Numbered from the stretch's first letter, positions 26,692 through 39,431 are shown. The stretch is DNA of 64,000 nt from Paenibacillus sp. DMB20 (GCF_000987955.1 NZ_LAZU01000047.1:1-64000), one strand, 5' to 3'. The notes: generated by a model from the sequence alone, not told the origin. Translations and numbers: made by a program.

Positions 26692-26913
26692 GTTTTAGGT
26701 AGGCCTAAATTCGCGTGTTTTATGGATGGATCGTTGTTACGACTTTGGAACAACGGTTTTATTCATCTTGCAGAAGGCTCCTTCCTCTTTTAAGGATGAA
26801 GCTGTTTCTGCTTGTCTCGCAGAAAGATGAATTGTCCGTTTACGGGCGGTCTTTCTACTAGGATCAATATCGGTTCTTCTGATGAAGAAGGACGTCTTCG
26901 GGAGGTGCACATC

Positions 26914-27063
26914 ATGCGGGTAATTATCACTTTGGCTTGTACAAGCTGCAAACAAAGAAACTACACGACCACCAAGAACAAGCGAAATCACCCCGACCGC
27001 ATGGAGATGAAGAAATTTTGCAAGTTCTGTAACGAGCAAACTCCTCATCGCGAAACCAGATAG
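26914..27063 (+). CDS. rpmG: 50S ribosomal protein L33
   Basis: 49 residues from ATG 26914 behind GGAGGTG; an upstream frame from 26812 is not similar to anything. Zinc-ribbon type L33 with CTSC and CKFC pairs and the RNYTTTKNKRNHPDRMEMKKFC core. This is the Cys-containing, zinc-dependent form. The secE-nusG linkage is conserved in Firmicutes. Confidence 0.96.
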   Translation: MRVIITLACTSCKQRNYTTTKNKRNHPDRMEMKKFCKFCNEQTPHRETR

Positions 27064-27084
27064 TTTTTTGGAGGTGTAGTCGGC

Positions 27085-27277
27085 GTGAAACGTGGTTTCA
27101 AGTCTCTGTTTTCCTTTTTCTCTGAAAGCTGGGCGGAACTTAAAAAAAGTTCGCTGGCCCAATCGTAAAGAACTGACGAACTATACACTCATCGTTATTG
27201 GCACCATCGCGTTTGTCACGATTTATTTTTGGGTTTTAGACATCGGCATTTCCGCTGTGATCGAAGCGATAATTTAG
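27085..27277 (+). CDS. secE: Preprotein translocase subunit SecE (frameshift)
   Basis: Single-span SecE. GTG 27085 follows TTGGAGGTG. Seven A at 27142-27148 break the frame (reading stops soon after as KKSSLAQS); with six A it gives SWAELKKVRWPNRKELTNY, the SecE hallmark, then one membrane helix (TLIVIGTIAFVTIYFWVLDI) to TAG 27277, about 63 residues. SecE clamps SecY (encoded at 53616). An uncorrected annotation would miss this gene or start it wrongly at 27092. Confidence 0.93.
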
Positions 27278-27298
27278 AAGGGTCCCAGGTGGCTTGAT

Positions 27299-27833
27299 AT
27301 GGAAAAAAGATGGTACGTCGTTCATACCTATTCAGGGTATGAGAATAAAGTCAAAGCCAATTTGGAAAAACGTGTCGAGTCCATGGGCATGGAGGACAAA
27401 ATATTCCGAGTTCTTGTTCCGATGGAAGAAGAAGTGGTAAACAAGGACGGTAAGAAAAAAGACCGTTATGCGTAAAGTTTACCCGGGATATGTCTTGGTC
27501 GAAATGATTCAAACCGATGATTCTTGGTATGTTGTCCGCAACACGCCGGGAGTGACTGGTTTTGTCGGTTCGACGGGCTCGGGTTCCAAGCCGACGCCTT
27601 TGCTTCCGGAAGAAGTGGAACAGATTCTGAAGCATATGGGCATGGAAGAACCGAAACCGAAGATCGAATTCGATATCAAGGAATCCGTTCGGATCAAGGT
27701 TGGTCCTTTTGCGAATTTCGTGGGCTCCGTGGAAGAAATTTTGGCTGATAAGAGCAAGCTGAAGGTTCACGTCAACATGTTTGGACGGGAAACCCCGCTG
27801 GAGTTGGATTACACTCAAGTGGAGAAAATATAG
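27299..27833 (+). CDS. nusG: Transcription termination/antitermination protein NusG (frameshift)
   Basis: About 177 residues after correction. ATG 27299 gives MEKRWYVVHTYSGYENKVKANLE, the NGN domain. Six A at 27455-27460 cause a premature stop (KKKDRYA); five A gives GKKKTVMRKVYPGYVLVEM and restores the NGN domain and the C-terminal KOW domain (VGPFANFVGSVEEILADKSKLKV). NusG travels with RNA polymerase and affects pausing and termination. It sits between secE and rplK as in other Bacillales. Confidence 0.95.
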
Positions 27834-27897
27834 GGTTTCTTGTGGGAGGGCGTTTTATGGCGTCCGATACCACTATTGATGCAAGGAGGTGTCTACC

Positions 27898-28324
27898 ATG
27901 GCAAAAAAAGGTTATCAAGGTTGTTAAACTGCAAATTCCTGCAGGGAAAGCGAATCCGGCTCCTCCAGTAGGTCCAGCATTGGGTCAAGCGGGTGTCAAC
28001 ATCATGGCATTCTGTAAAGAATTCAACGCTCGTACCGCTGATCAGGCTGGTTTGATCATTCCGGTTGAAATTTCGGTGTTTGAAGACCGTTCCTTTACGT
28101 TCATCACCAAAACTCCGCCGGCTGCCGTTCTGCTTCGCGTGGCTGCCAAGATCGAAAAAGGATCCGGCGAACCGAACAAGAAGAAAGTGGCAACGGTTAA
28201 GCGTGACGTTGTTCGTCAAATCGCTGAACAAAAAATGCCTGACTTGAACGCTGCATCTGTCGAAGCTGCAATGTTGATGGTTGAAGGTACTGCCCGCAGC
28301 ATGGGTATCACGATCGAAGACTAA
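27898..28324 (+). CDS. rplK: 50S ribosomal protein L11 (frameshift)
   Basis: ATG 27898 follows AAGGAGGTG. Seven A at 27903-27909 lead to a stop within ten codons; six A gives [20 protein letters not shown] and a 141-residue L11, the exact family length. An alternative start at 27842 would only bypass the break and has no family support. L11 forms the GTPase-associated stalk base and is needed for RelA activation. PPVGPALGQAGVNIM and the C-terminal rRNA-binding helix region are intact. Confidence 0.95.
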
Positions 28325-28409
28325 TTGTCTTTTTGCTTGCGTTAACCGGACATGGTCCGGAATATGTGGGAGGAATTTCCGCTAACACCACAAAGGAGGA
28401 AAAACAATC

Positions 28410-29102
28410 ATGGCTAAACACGGTAAGAAATACCTGGAAGCTGCCAAGCTGATCGACAGCGAAGCAACTTATGAGCCTTTGGAAGCCGTTGAACTGGTGA
28501 AAAAGGCCGCAACTGCCAAATTCGACGAAACCGTTGAAGTGGCTGTACGTTTGGGCGTAGACCCTCGTAAACAAGACCAGGCTGTTCGCGGTGTCGTTGT
28601 CCTGCCTCACGGTACGGGTAAAACACAACGCGTTCTGGTATTTGCAAAAGGTGAAAAAGCGAAGGAAGCCGAAGCGGCTGGCGCTGACTTTGTTGGCGAT
28701 CAGGACATGATCAACAAAATCCAACAAGGCTGGTTCGAATTCGACGTCTGCGTAGCTACACCTGATATGATGAGCGAAGTCGGTAAATTGGGCCGTCTGC
28801 TCGGCGGTAAAGGCCTGATGCCTAACCCTAAAGCCGGCACGGTTACTTTCGATGTTGCCAAGGCTGTTCAAGAAATCAAAGCCGGTAAAATCGAATACCG
28901 TCTGGACAAAGCAGGTCAAATTCACGCTCCGATCGGTAAAGTGTCTTTTGACGCGGAAAAACTTAACGAGAACCTCAAAGCTCTTGTTGATGCATTGAAC
29001 CGCGCGAAGCCAGCTGCAGCTAAAGGTGTATACCTGAAGGGCATCGCTGTGTCTTCGACTATGGGACCTAGCGCTCGCGTGAACACGGCTTCTTACAGAT
29101 AA
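28410..29102 (+). CDS. rplA: 50S ribosomal protein L1
   Basis: 230 residues from ATG 28410 with AAAGGAGG upstream. L1 forms the mobile stalk at the E site and in many bacteria represses its own operon by binding mRNA. GADFVGDQDMI, LGRLLGGKGLMPNPKAGTV and PSARVNTASYR are typical. It follows rplK by 85 nt. A small CCGGAC-ATG-GTCCGG hairpin lies in that gap (28347-28361) and could be part of an L1 mRNA site. Confidence 0.97.
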   Translation: MAKHGKKYLEAAKLIDSEATYEPLEAVELVKKAATAKFDETVEVAVRLGVDPRKQDQAVRGVVVLPHGTGKTQRVLVFAKGEKAKEAEAAGADFVGDQDMINKIQQGWFEFDVCVATPDMMSEVGKLGRLLGGKGLMPNPKAGTVTFDVAKAVQEIKAGKIEYRLDKAGQIHAPIGKVSFDAEKLNENLKALVDALNRAKPAAAKGVYLKGIAVSSTMGPSARVNTASYR

Positions 29103-29113
29103 TAAAATTGCCA

Positions 29114-29142
29114 TTGACTTGTTCATGGTGATTTGATATTAT
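29114..29142 (+). promoter_or_regulatory. Promoter of rplJ-rplL
   Basis: TTGACT (29114-29119), exactly 17 nt, TATTAT (29137-29142). The same boxes and spacing occur before rpoB (31213-31241). Confidence 0.85.
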
Positions 29143-29149
29143 GTAACAG

Positions 29150-29330
29150 TTGTGAGTCTTAGGACTGACCGTTAAAGTTGAATATGCTTACCGTAGACAG
29201 TAGGTGCCGTTAGCTGGCTTAATTTCCTACCGAGGTGTTATGATAGAACGTCAGCAGTTTGTCCGGACTTGTCCGGCTAAAATGATGATTCATCAGGCCT
29301 TCGTGATTCTACGGAGGCTTTTTTAGTGCC
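29150..29330 (+). promoter_or_regulatory. L10 leader, ribosomal protein autoregulatory RNA
   Basis: The 286-nt gap before rplJ contains the L10-leader pattern: CCGTAGACAGTAGGTGCC, then AGCTGGCTTAATTTCCTACCGAGGT, which mimics the L10-binding site of 23S rRNA. A terminator follows, AGGCCTTCGT / ACGGAGGCTT with TTTTTT (about 29295-29326). Binding of the L10-L12 complex should promote termination. Limits are approximate. Confidence 0.87.
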
Positions 29331-29388
29331 CGTAGGATGGCGGCCGTATGCGGTCTCCAGCTAACCATACAATCAGGAGGTGTAGACA

Positions 29389-29892
29389 TTGGCAAACGCA
29401 AAAGTGATTCAATCCAAACAAGAAGCGGTTGACGTAGTAACTTCCAAGCTGCGCGGCAGCGCAACTACGGTTATTGCAGACTATCGTGGACTGAACGTTG
29501 CCCAAGTGACCGAACTGCGTAAACAGCTTCGCGAAGCCGGCATCGAGTTTTCAGTATTGAAAAACACCCTGCTTCGCCGTGCGACTGCAGCTGCAGAGCT
29601 GACTGAACTCGACGAAGTGTTGACTGGACCAACCGCTGTTGCATTCAGTACAGAGGACGTTGTGGCTCCGGCAAAAATCTTGAACGATTTCGCCAAGAAA
29701 AACGACGCTTTGAAATTGAAAGGCGCAGTAGTAGAAGGCCGTGTCATCGGAGTTGACGAAATCAAAGCACTGGCAGAGCTTCCTTCCCGCGAAGGTCTCC
29801 TCTCCATGCTCCTCAGCGTGCTTCAAGCTCCTGTGCGCAACTTCGCGCTTGCAGTTAAAGCTGTTGCTGAGAAAGAAGAACAAGGCGCGTAA
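29389..29892 (+). CDS. rplJ: 50S ribosomal protein L10
   Basis: 167 residues from TTG 29389 behind CAGGAGGTG. L10 anchors the L7/L12 dimers to the ribosome base. The N-terminal rRNA-binding domain (TVIADYRGLNVAQVTELRKQLREAG) and the C-terminal helix that carries L12 (VLQAPVRNFALAVKAVAEKEE) are both present. Controlled by the L10 leader upstream. Confidence 0.97.
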   Translation: MANAKVIQSKQEAVDVVTSKLRGSATTVIADYRGLNVAQVTELRKQLREAGIEFSVLKNTLLRRATAAAELTELDEVLTGPTAVAFSTEDVVAPAKILNDFAKKNDALKLKGAVVEGRVIGVDEIKALAELPSREGLLSMLLSVLQAPVRNFALAVKAVAEKEEQGA

Positions 29893-29958
29893 GCATCTTA
29901 TTCGACCGGCAGTTTAAAAAAACAAAATCTCAAATATAAAAATGGAGGTTCAACCCAA

Positions 29959-30324
29959 ATGAGCAAAGAGCAAATCTTGGAAGCAATTAAAGGCATGTCC
30001 GTTTTGGAACTGAACGATCTCGTTAAAGCAATCGAAGAAGAATTCGGCGTAACTGCTGCAGCTCCAGTTGCAGTAGTAGGCGGCGGCGCTGGCGCAGCTG
30101 CTGAAGCCGAGCAAACCGAATTCGACGTAATCCTGACTTCCGCAGGCGCGTCCAAAATCAACGTTATCAAAGTGGTTCGCGAAATCACAGGCCTCGGCTT
30201 GAAAGAAGCGAAAGAACTGGTTGACAACGCTCCGAAGCCGCTGAAAGAAAAAGTAGCTAAGGAAGAAGCAGAAGCAGTTAAAGCTAAATTGGAAGAAGCA
30301 GGCGCATCCGTAGAAGTGAAGTAA
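29959..30324 (+). CDS. rplL: 50S ribosomal protein L7/L12
   Basis: 121 residues from ATG 29959 behind ATGGAGG. Acidic stalk protein: N-terminal dimer helix (ILEAIKGMSVLELNDLVKAIEEEFGV), Ala/Gly hinge near residues 35-50, and C-terminal factor-binding domain (INVIKVVREITGLGLKEAKELVD). It recruits EF-G, EF-Tu and IF2. It ends its transcript at the terminator at 30354. Confidence 0.97.
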   Translation: MSKEQILEAIKGMSVLELNDLVKAIEEEFGVTAAAPVAVVGGGAGAAAEAEQTEFDVILTSAGASKINVIKVVREITGLGLKEAKELVDNAPKPLKEKVAKEEAEAVKAKLEEAGASVEVK

Positions 30325-30353
30325 TTCCTTCTCATGGAAATCTTGCATCATGA

Positions 30354-30390
30354 AACAAACCCCTTGAATAATTGTTCAAGGGGTTTGTTG
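30354..30390 (+). terminator. Intrinsic terminator after rplL
   Basis: AACAAACCCCTTGAA and TTCAAGGGGTTTGTT form a perfect 15-bp stem with a short loop. Confidence 0.92.
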
Positions 30391-30394
30391 TTAG

Positions 30395-30418
30395 AATATA
30401 AGAAGCTGCGCTTATATT
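30395..30418. repeat. Dispersed hairpin repeat, copy 2
   Basis: AATATAAG (30395-30402) and CTTATATT (30411-30418) are a perfect 8-bp inverted repeat, directly after the rplL terminator. It is a short version of the elements at 19001 and 38858. Confidence 0.5.
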
Positions 30419-30585
30419 TCGGGAGGAATTCCGTCGTCCTAGAGAAGTGACGGAATTGTTCCTGCTTGTGAAAGCAAGACCGTCTGGCTGAACGCAAAGA
30501 AGGTTATAATAGATTCTGAGCGTAGGTTAAGCTGGGGATGACTCGATGAAGCATGGATTGATATTTGGCGATACGGAGGGTTGGT

Positions 30586-31196
30586 ATGCCGAATCAGCAT
30601 TATTATTCAAACCGGCCAGAGGCCGGGCATGACCGGCGGGAGTTGGAAACGGTGCTGCGTGGCAGCAAACTGAAGTTCATTAGCGATGCCGGCGTTTTTT
30701 TCCAAGAGCGGGGTGGATTACGGAAGCAAGGTTTTGATAGAGGCGATGGATTTTCCGGGCGGGTCGGAAGTGCTTGACGTAGGGTGCGGTTATGGCCCGA
30801 TCGGTTTAACGGCCGCCAAACTGGCAACGAACGGCCATGTAACCATGATCGACATCAACAGCCGGGCGGTTGAACTGGCCAAGGAGAATGCGAAGCTGAA
30901 CGGGATCGGCAACGTGACGATTCTGGAAAGCGATCTGTTTTCCGCAGTAGAGGGGAAATTTTTTGATGTCGTGTTGACCAATCCGCCAATCCGCGCAGGG
31001 AAGGAAACGGTTCATGCCATTTTTGAACAGGCGTTTCGCCATCTGAAGCCGAATGGCCAGTTGTGGGTCGTCATTCAAAAAAAAACAAGGCTCCCCATCG
31101 GCCAAAGCCAAATTGGAAAGCCTGTTTTCCACCGTTGAGGAAGTGACGAAGGATAAAGGATACCGTATTTTTAAGGCGGTAAAAGGTTCTTCATAA
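30586..31196 (+). CDS. ybxB: RsmC-like class I methyltransferase YbxB (two frameshifts)
   Basis: AdoMet methyltransferase conserved between rplL and rpoB in Bacillales; related to 16S rRNA m2G enzymes (RsmC), but the substrate is not known for this group. ATG 30586 follows GGAGGG. Motif I EVLDVGCGYGPIG, acidic MIDIN and catalytic NPPIRAGK are present. Two single-base excesses: seven T at 30695-30701 (six gives AGVFSKSGVDYGSK) and nine A at 31077-31085 (eight gives IQKKQGSPSAKAKL). Corrected, it ends at TAA 31194-31196, about 202 residues. Confidence 0.92.
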
Positions 31197-31212
31197 AGTT
31201 GCAAATGGGTTA

Positions 31213-31241
31213 TTGACTCGAATTTCTCATTGTGGTATTAT
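31213..31241 (+). promoter_or_regulatory. Promoter of rpoB-rpoC
   Basis: TTGACT (31213-31218), 17 nt, TATTAT (31236-31241), giving a leader of about 295 nt before rpoB. The leader (31250-31541) shows a TATAAT at 31340 without a good -35, and no obvious terminator hairpin. Confidence 0.85.
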
Positions 31242-31541
31242 TATAAAATGTCAGTATTAGGATGGTCTCTTTGTCTTTAGTTTGCTGAAATGTCAAGACT
31301 TGATGTGGAAATCCATGCATAAAGTCAGTCATATTGACGTATAATATGTACATTTTGGGCAAATCTACTGGATATGGGATGATTATCATAACCATGGATA
31401 AGCTGCTCTTTTTTCGAAAGATATTCGATAAGGGCTTTTCTCTATTTATGGGAGTTTCCTCTGTACGTTCCATTATAGTGTTACAAACAGAGGTTCGCAA
31501 TGAATTTTTAAAAGTGAGTAGACATGAGGGGTGAGTTTAAG

Positions 31542-35088
<3,547 letters not shown>

Positions 35089-35099
35089 CGATTCAATTT

Positions 35100-35131
35100 C
35101 ACCCCGCCGGTTGAAACAACCGGCGGCGGTG
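35100..35131 (+). other. GC-rich hairpin between rpoB and rpoC
   Basis: CCGCCGGTT-GAAAC-AACCGGCGG, extended by CACC/GGTG with a mismatch, without a following T run. It is more like an mRNA processing or stability structure than a terminator. Confidence 0.6.
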
Positions 35132-35179
35132 ATTTGATCGTAAGCACATATTTAGGACTAAGTTGAGGAGGGTTGCTCC

Positions 35180-38100
35180 TTGTTGGACGTTAACAATTTT
35201 GAGTACATGAAAATCGGTCTCGCTTCCCCGGAGAAGATTCGTTCCTGGTCCCGCGGTGAAGTCAAGAAGCCGGAAACGATTAACTACCGTACATTGAAGC
35301 CGGAGAAGGAAGGCTTGTTCTGCGAACGCATCTTCGGTCCCCAAAAAGACTGGGAATGCCATTGCGGCAAATACAAGCGTGTCCGTTATAAAGGCGTTGT
35401 CTGCGACCGCTGCGGCGTTGAAGTAACGCGCGCCAAGGTGCGCCGCGAACGGATGGGACACATCGAGCTTGCGGCTCCTGTATCCCACATCTGGTATTTC
35501 AAAGGCATTCCAAGCCGCATGGGTCTCGCTTTGGATATGTCTCCAAGATCTCTTGAAGAGATCATTTATTTTGCATCATATGTTGTAACCGATCCGGGAG
35601 ATACGCCTCTGGAGAAGAAACAGCTTCTGTCCGAGAAGGAATACCGCAGCTACCGTGAGAAGTACGGTTACGGATTCCAAGCAGGCATGGGTGCCGAAGC
35701 GGTTAAAAAGCTTCTTCAGGACCTCGACATCGACAAAGAGCTCGATTTTCTGAAAGAAGAGCTGCGTACGGCTCAAGGCCAGCGCCGCAACCGTGCCATC
35801 AAGCGTCTTGAAGTCATTGAGGCGTTCCGCAATTCCGGCAACAAGCCGGAGTGGATGGTTATGGACGTTCTGCCTGTTATTCCTCCGGAGCTTCGTCCGA
35901 TGGTACAGCTTGACGGCGGACGTTTTGCGACCTCCGACCTGAATGACCTGTATCGCCGCGTCATCAACCGGAACAACCGCCTGAAAAGGCTGCTGGATCT
36001 CGGTGCGCCCGACATTATCGTTCAAAACGAGAAGCGGATGCTCCAGGAAGCCGTTGACGCCCTGATCGACAACGGCCGTCGCGGCCGTCCGGTTACGGGT
36101 CCCGGCAACCGTCCTTTGAAATCCCTCAGCCACATGCTGAAAGGTAAACAGGGACGTTTCCGTCAGAACTTGCTCGGTAAACGGGTGGACTATTCCGGCC
36201 GTTCCGTTATCGTCGTGGGCCCGTACCTGAAAATGTACCAGTGCGGCCTGCCTAAGAAAATGGCCCTGGAGCTGTTCAAGCCTTTCGTCATGAAAGAATT
36301 GGTCAACAAAGGACTTGCCCATAACATCAAGAGCGCCAAACGCAAAGTGGAACGCGTAAGTCCGGAAGTATGGGATGTGCTGGAAGAAGTCATCAAGGAA
36401 CATCCGGTTCTTCTGAACCGTGCCCCTACGTTGCACAGACTTGGCATTCAAGCATTTGAGCCGATTCTCGTAGAGGGTCACGCGATCCGTCTTCACCCGC
36501 TCGTATGTACGGCATACAACGCCGACTTCGACGGTGACCAAATGGCCGTTCACGTACCGTTGTCCGCGGAAGCGCAAGCAGAAGCTCGTCTTTTGATGCT
36601 GGCGTCGGGTAACATCTTGAACCCTAAAGACGGCAAGCCGGTCGTTACCCCGTCTCAGGATATGGTTCTGGGTTCCTTCTATCTGACGATGGACAACAAG
36701 GAAGAAAAAGGAACCGGCATGATTCTGGGCAGCGTAAACGAAGCGGTATCCGCATACCAGCGCGGCGCTGCAGGCCTGCATGCGCGTGTCGCCATCCCGG
36801 TTAAAGCCTTGGGTAAAACCAGCTTTACGGATGCGCAGCAGAAAGCCATGCTTGTTACGACGGTGGGACGCATCATTTTCAACGAAATATTCCCTGCAAG
36901 CTTCCCGTACATTAACGAAGCCACTCGCGAGAACCTGTTCCAGGGGACGCCGGAAAGATACTTCGTTTATGAAAAAGGGGCCAACATCCAGGAGATCATT
37001 CAGAGTCTTCCGGTCAGCGGCGCTGTAGGCAAGGAATACCTGGGCCAAATTATCGCCCGCTGCTTCGAGACGTACCACACGACGGAAACATCCGTTATCC
37101 TGGACAAAATCAAGCAGCTCGGCTTCACCTATTCCACGCGTGCCGGGGTTACCGTTGCGGTGGCTGACGTTATCGTACCGGAAGAGAAGAACAAAATTCT
37201 CAAGGAATCCGAGGAAAAAGTCAGCGTCGTCATGAACCAGTACCGTCGTGGTCTGATCACGAACGAAGAGCGCTATGACCGGGTTATCGATATTTGGTCC
37301 AAAGCGAAGGATGATATTACCGACGTTCTCATGAAGTCGATGGACCGCTTTAACTCCATCATGCTCATGGTGGATTCCAAAGCGCGGGGTAACAAATCGC
37401 AGATTACCCAGCTTGGCGGGATGCGCGGTCTGATGGCGAACCCGTCCGGCCGGATCATCGAGTTGCCGATCAAATCGAACTTCCGTGAAGGTCTGACGGT
37501 ACTCGAATACTTCCTGTCCACGCACGGTGCGCGTAAAGGTCTTGCCGATACGGCGCTTCGTACCGCGGACTCGGGTTACCTGACCCGCCGTCTCGTCGAC
37601 GTTGCGCAGGACGTTATCGTCCGCGAAGACGAGTGCAGCACGGATAAAGGCTTTACGGTAAGCCGTATCCAAGATGGCAAGGAAGTCATCGAGGATCTTT
37701 ATGACCGCATCGAAGGACGTTACTCGTTTGAGACCGTCCGTCATCCGGAAACGAATGAAATTATCGTAAACCGCAACGAGCTGATCGACTCCGACAAGGC
37801 GGATGAAATCGTCAAAGCCGGGGTGGAAAAGGTTCAAATCCGTTCCATTTTGAGCTGCCGCGCCCGTCATGGCGTCTGCAAAAAATGTTACGGCCGGAAT
37901 CTGGCAACAGGCAAGTTCGTCGAAATCGGCGAAGCTGTCGGCATCATTGCCGCCCAGTCGATCGGCGAACCGGGAACCCAGCTCACGATGCGTACGTTCC
38001 ATACCGGGGGCGTTGCGGGTGATGACATCACCCAAGGTTTGCCGCGTATCCAGGAGCTTTTCGAAGCCCGTAACCCTAAAGGTCAAGCTACGATCAGTGA

Positions 38101-38791
38101 GATTGACGGGGTTGTCAAAGAGATCCGCGAAACCAAAGACCGCCGTGAAATCGAAATTCAGGGCGAGGCGGAAACCAAAGTATATTCCGTTACTTACGGC
38201 TCCCGTCTGCGCGTAAGCGAAGGCAAGCATATCGAAGCCGGCGACGAGCTTACGGAAGGTTCCATCGACCCTAAAGAAATGCTCCGCATCAAAGGGATCC
38301 GCGGCGTTCAGAACTATATCCTTCAGGAAGTTCAGCGCGTTTACCGGAACCAAGGCGTAGAAATCAACGACAAGCACGTCGAGGTTATGATTCGTCAGAT
38401 GCTTCGTAAGATCCGGATCGTAGACGCAGGGGACACCAACCTTCTGCCAGGCTCCTTCGTGGACATCCACGAATACGAGTCTGCCAACAAGGATGCCATC
38501 CTGGCGGGTAAAGAGCCTGCCGTTGCCAAACCGGTGCTGCTTGGTATTACGAAAGCCTCCCTTGAGACGGATTCGTTCCTTTCCGCGGCCTCCTTCCAGG
38601 AGACTACGCGCGTGTTGACCGATGCGGCCATCAAAGGCAAAGTCGATCAACTGCTCGGTCTGAAAGAGAATGTCATCATCGGTAAACTGATCCCTGCCGG
38701 TACGGGCATGAACCGTTACCGCAGCGTAAGATTCGAGGGTCAGGACGATGCAAACGAAAATCAGGAGCTCGAAAGCGTAACTGCTGAATAA
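35180..38791 (+). CDS. rpoC: RNA polymerase beta' subunit
   Basis: 1203 residues from TTG 35180 with GAGGAGGG upstream. N-terminal zinc ribbon (C60, C62, C75, C78), catalytic Mg loop NADFDGDQM near residue 449, bridge helix and trigger loop (GEPGTQLTMRTFHTGGVAG near 930), and a second zinc site with CRARHGVCKKCYG. Intact throughout. It follows rpoB by 91 nt. Confidence 0.98.
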   Translation: MLDVNNFEYMKIGLASPEKIRSWSRGEVKKPETINYRTLKPEKEGLFCERIFGPQKDWECHCGKYKRVRYKGVVCDRCGVEVTRAKVRRERMGHIELAAPVSHIWYFKGIPSRMGLALDMSPRSLEEIIYFASYVVTDPGDTPLEKKQLLSEKEYRSYREKYGYGFQAGMGAEAVKKLLQDLDIDKELDFLKEELRTAQGQRRNRAIKRLEVIEAFRNSGNKPEWMVMDVLPVIPPELRPMVQLDGGRFATSDLNDLYRRVINRNNRLKRLLDLGAPDIIVQNEKRMLQEAVDALIDNGRRGRPVTGPGNRPLKSLSHMLKGKQGRFRQNLLGKRVDYSGRSVIVVGPYLKMYQCGLPKKMALELFKPFVMKELVNKGLAHNIKSAKRKVERVSPEVWDVLEEVIKEHPVLLNRAPTLHRLGIQAFEPILVEGHAIRLHPLVCTAYNADFDGDQMAVHVPLSAEAQAEARLLMLASGNILNPKDGKPVVTPSQDMVLGSFYLTMDNKEEKGTGMILGSVNEAVSAYQRGAAGLHARVAIPVKALGKTSFTDAQQKAMLVTTVGRIIFNEIFPASFPYINEATRENLFQGTPERYFVYEKGANIQEIIQSLPVSGAVGKEYLGQIIARCFETYHTTETSVILDKIKQLGFTYSTRAGVTVAVADVIVPEEKNKILKESEEKVSVVMNQYRRGLITNEERYDRVIDIWSKAKDDITDVLMKSMDRFNSIMLMVDSKARGNKSQITQLGGMRGLMANPSGRIIELPIKSNFREGLTVLEYFLSTHGARKGLADTALRTADSGYLTRRLVDVAQDVIVREDECSTDKGFTVSRIQDGKEVIEDLYDRIEGRYSFETVRHPETNEIIVNRNELIDSDKADEIVKAGVEKVQIRSILSCRARHGVCKKCYGRNLATGKFVEIGEAVGIIAAQSIGEPGTQLTMRTFHTGGVAGDDITQGLPRIQELFEARNPKGQATISEIDGVVKEIRETKDRREIEIQGEAETKVYSVTYGSRLRVSEGKHIEAGDELTEGSIDPKEMLRIKGIRGVQNYILQEVQRVYRNQGVEINDKHVEVMIRQMLRKIRIVDAGDTNLLPGSFVDIHEYESANKDAILAGKEPAVAKPVLLGITKASLETDSFLSAASFQETTRVLTDAAIKGKVDQLLGLKENVIIGKLIPAGTGMNRYRSVRFEGQDDANENQELESVTAE

Positions 38792-38857
38792 GAAATAGAC
38801 GGAGGCGGGAAGAAGGCGAAAGCCTGAATTCCCGCCCCCTGAATTTCTTTTCACAAA

Positions 38858-38895
38858 TATAAGAATGCGTAGATTTCATTTATGCTTGGCTTATA
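38858..38895. repeat. Dispersed hairpin repeat, copy 3
   Basis: TATAAG (38858-38863) and CTTATA (38890-38895) flank a core ending TTTATGCTTGGCTTATA, almost the same as at 19001-19044. A GGCGGGAA/TTCCCGCC hairpin (about 38805-38838) just upstream is the likely rpoC terminator. Confidence 0.55.
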
Positions 38896-38962
38896 GTTCG
38901 CGCAAAAACACGATCGTCCTTTGAGTAGGGCAGTTTGTTTGGACAAGAGCTTAATAATATGC

Positions 38963-38991
38963 TTGACATCATTTATTGCAAGTGCTAATAT
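38963..38991 (+). promoter_or_regulatory. Promoter of the str operon
   Basis: A perfect TTGACA (38963-38968), 17-nt spacer and TAATAT (38986-38991), 55 nt before the L7Ae-like gene. Confidence 0.9.
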
Positions 38992-39045
38992 AGCAAAGGT
39001 GCGTGAGTAGTAGCTTTATCCCTGTTCTTTTGGAGGAATCACCCG

Positions 39046-39297
39046 ATGTCTAATGATAAAGGATTACAGGATGCTCATGTTAAGATTGGCACCAAACAAA
39101 CCATGAAGGCCGTTGAGAACGGTCAGGCCACTGAGGTTTATGTGGCTGAAGATTGCGATCAGCGTTTTGTCGTCAAGATCGTATCCCTGTGCGAGAAGCA
39201 CGGCGTGGATATAACGTACGTTCCTTCGATGAGGCAACTCGGCGAGGCGTGCGGGATCGAAGTCGGCGCCGCGATGGCAGCAGTCTTAAAACAATGA
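39046..39297 (+). CDS. ybxF: L7Ae-family ribosomal protein (YbxF-like)
   Basis: 83 residues from ATG 39046 behind TTGGAGG. The L7Ae/L30e fold is clear: IGTKQTMKAVENGQATEVYVAEDCD, then VDITYVPSMRQLGEACGIEVGAAMAAVL. B. subtilis YbxF binds kink-turn RNA. It is the first gene of the str operon, before rpsL. A one-residue TGA stop is followed by a 134-nt gap with no recognised feature. Confidence 0.93.
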   Translation: MSNDKGLQDAHVKIGTKQTMKAVENGQATEVYVAEDCDQRFVVKIVSLCEKHGVDITYVPSMRQLGEACGIEVGAAMAAVLKQ

Positions 39298-39431
39298 GTT
39301 CGAACTGTTTTTGTTGGAGGAGGGTTCTTCTCTCGGCAAAAACTTTTCATTTGTCTTTTTATGAACCGCCTGGGTCTGTGGACTTAAAATGGTTTGTACG
39401 AGGATGAGAAATATAGGAAGGGGGTGGCAGC

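Noticed and set aside
27842..27897. Upstream start for rplK at 27842
   Set aside because: It is only an open frame that bypasses the frameshift at 27903. The canonical [12 protein letters not shown] start with AAGGAGGTG is at 27898.
35576..38854. Open frame of about 1090 codons opposite rpoC, and similar ones opposite rpoB (31473-33065, 33678-35147)
   Set aside because: Same cause: codon-aligned antisense of biased genes. The proteins are low in recognisable domains, and the sense genes are certain.
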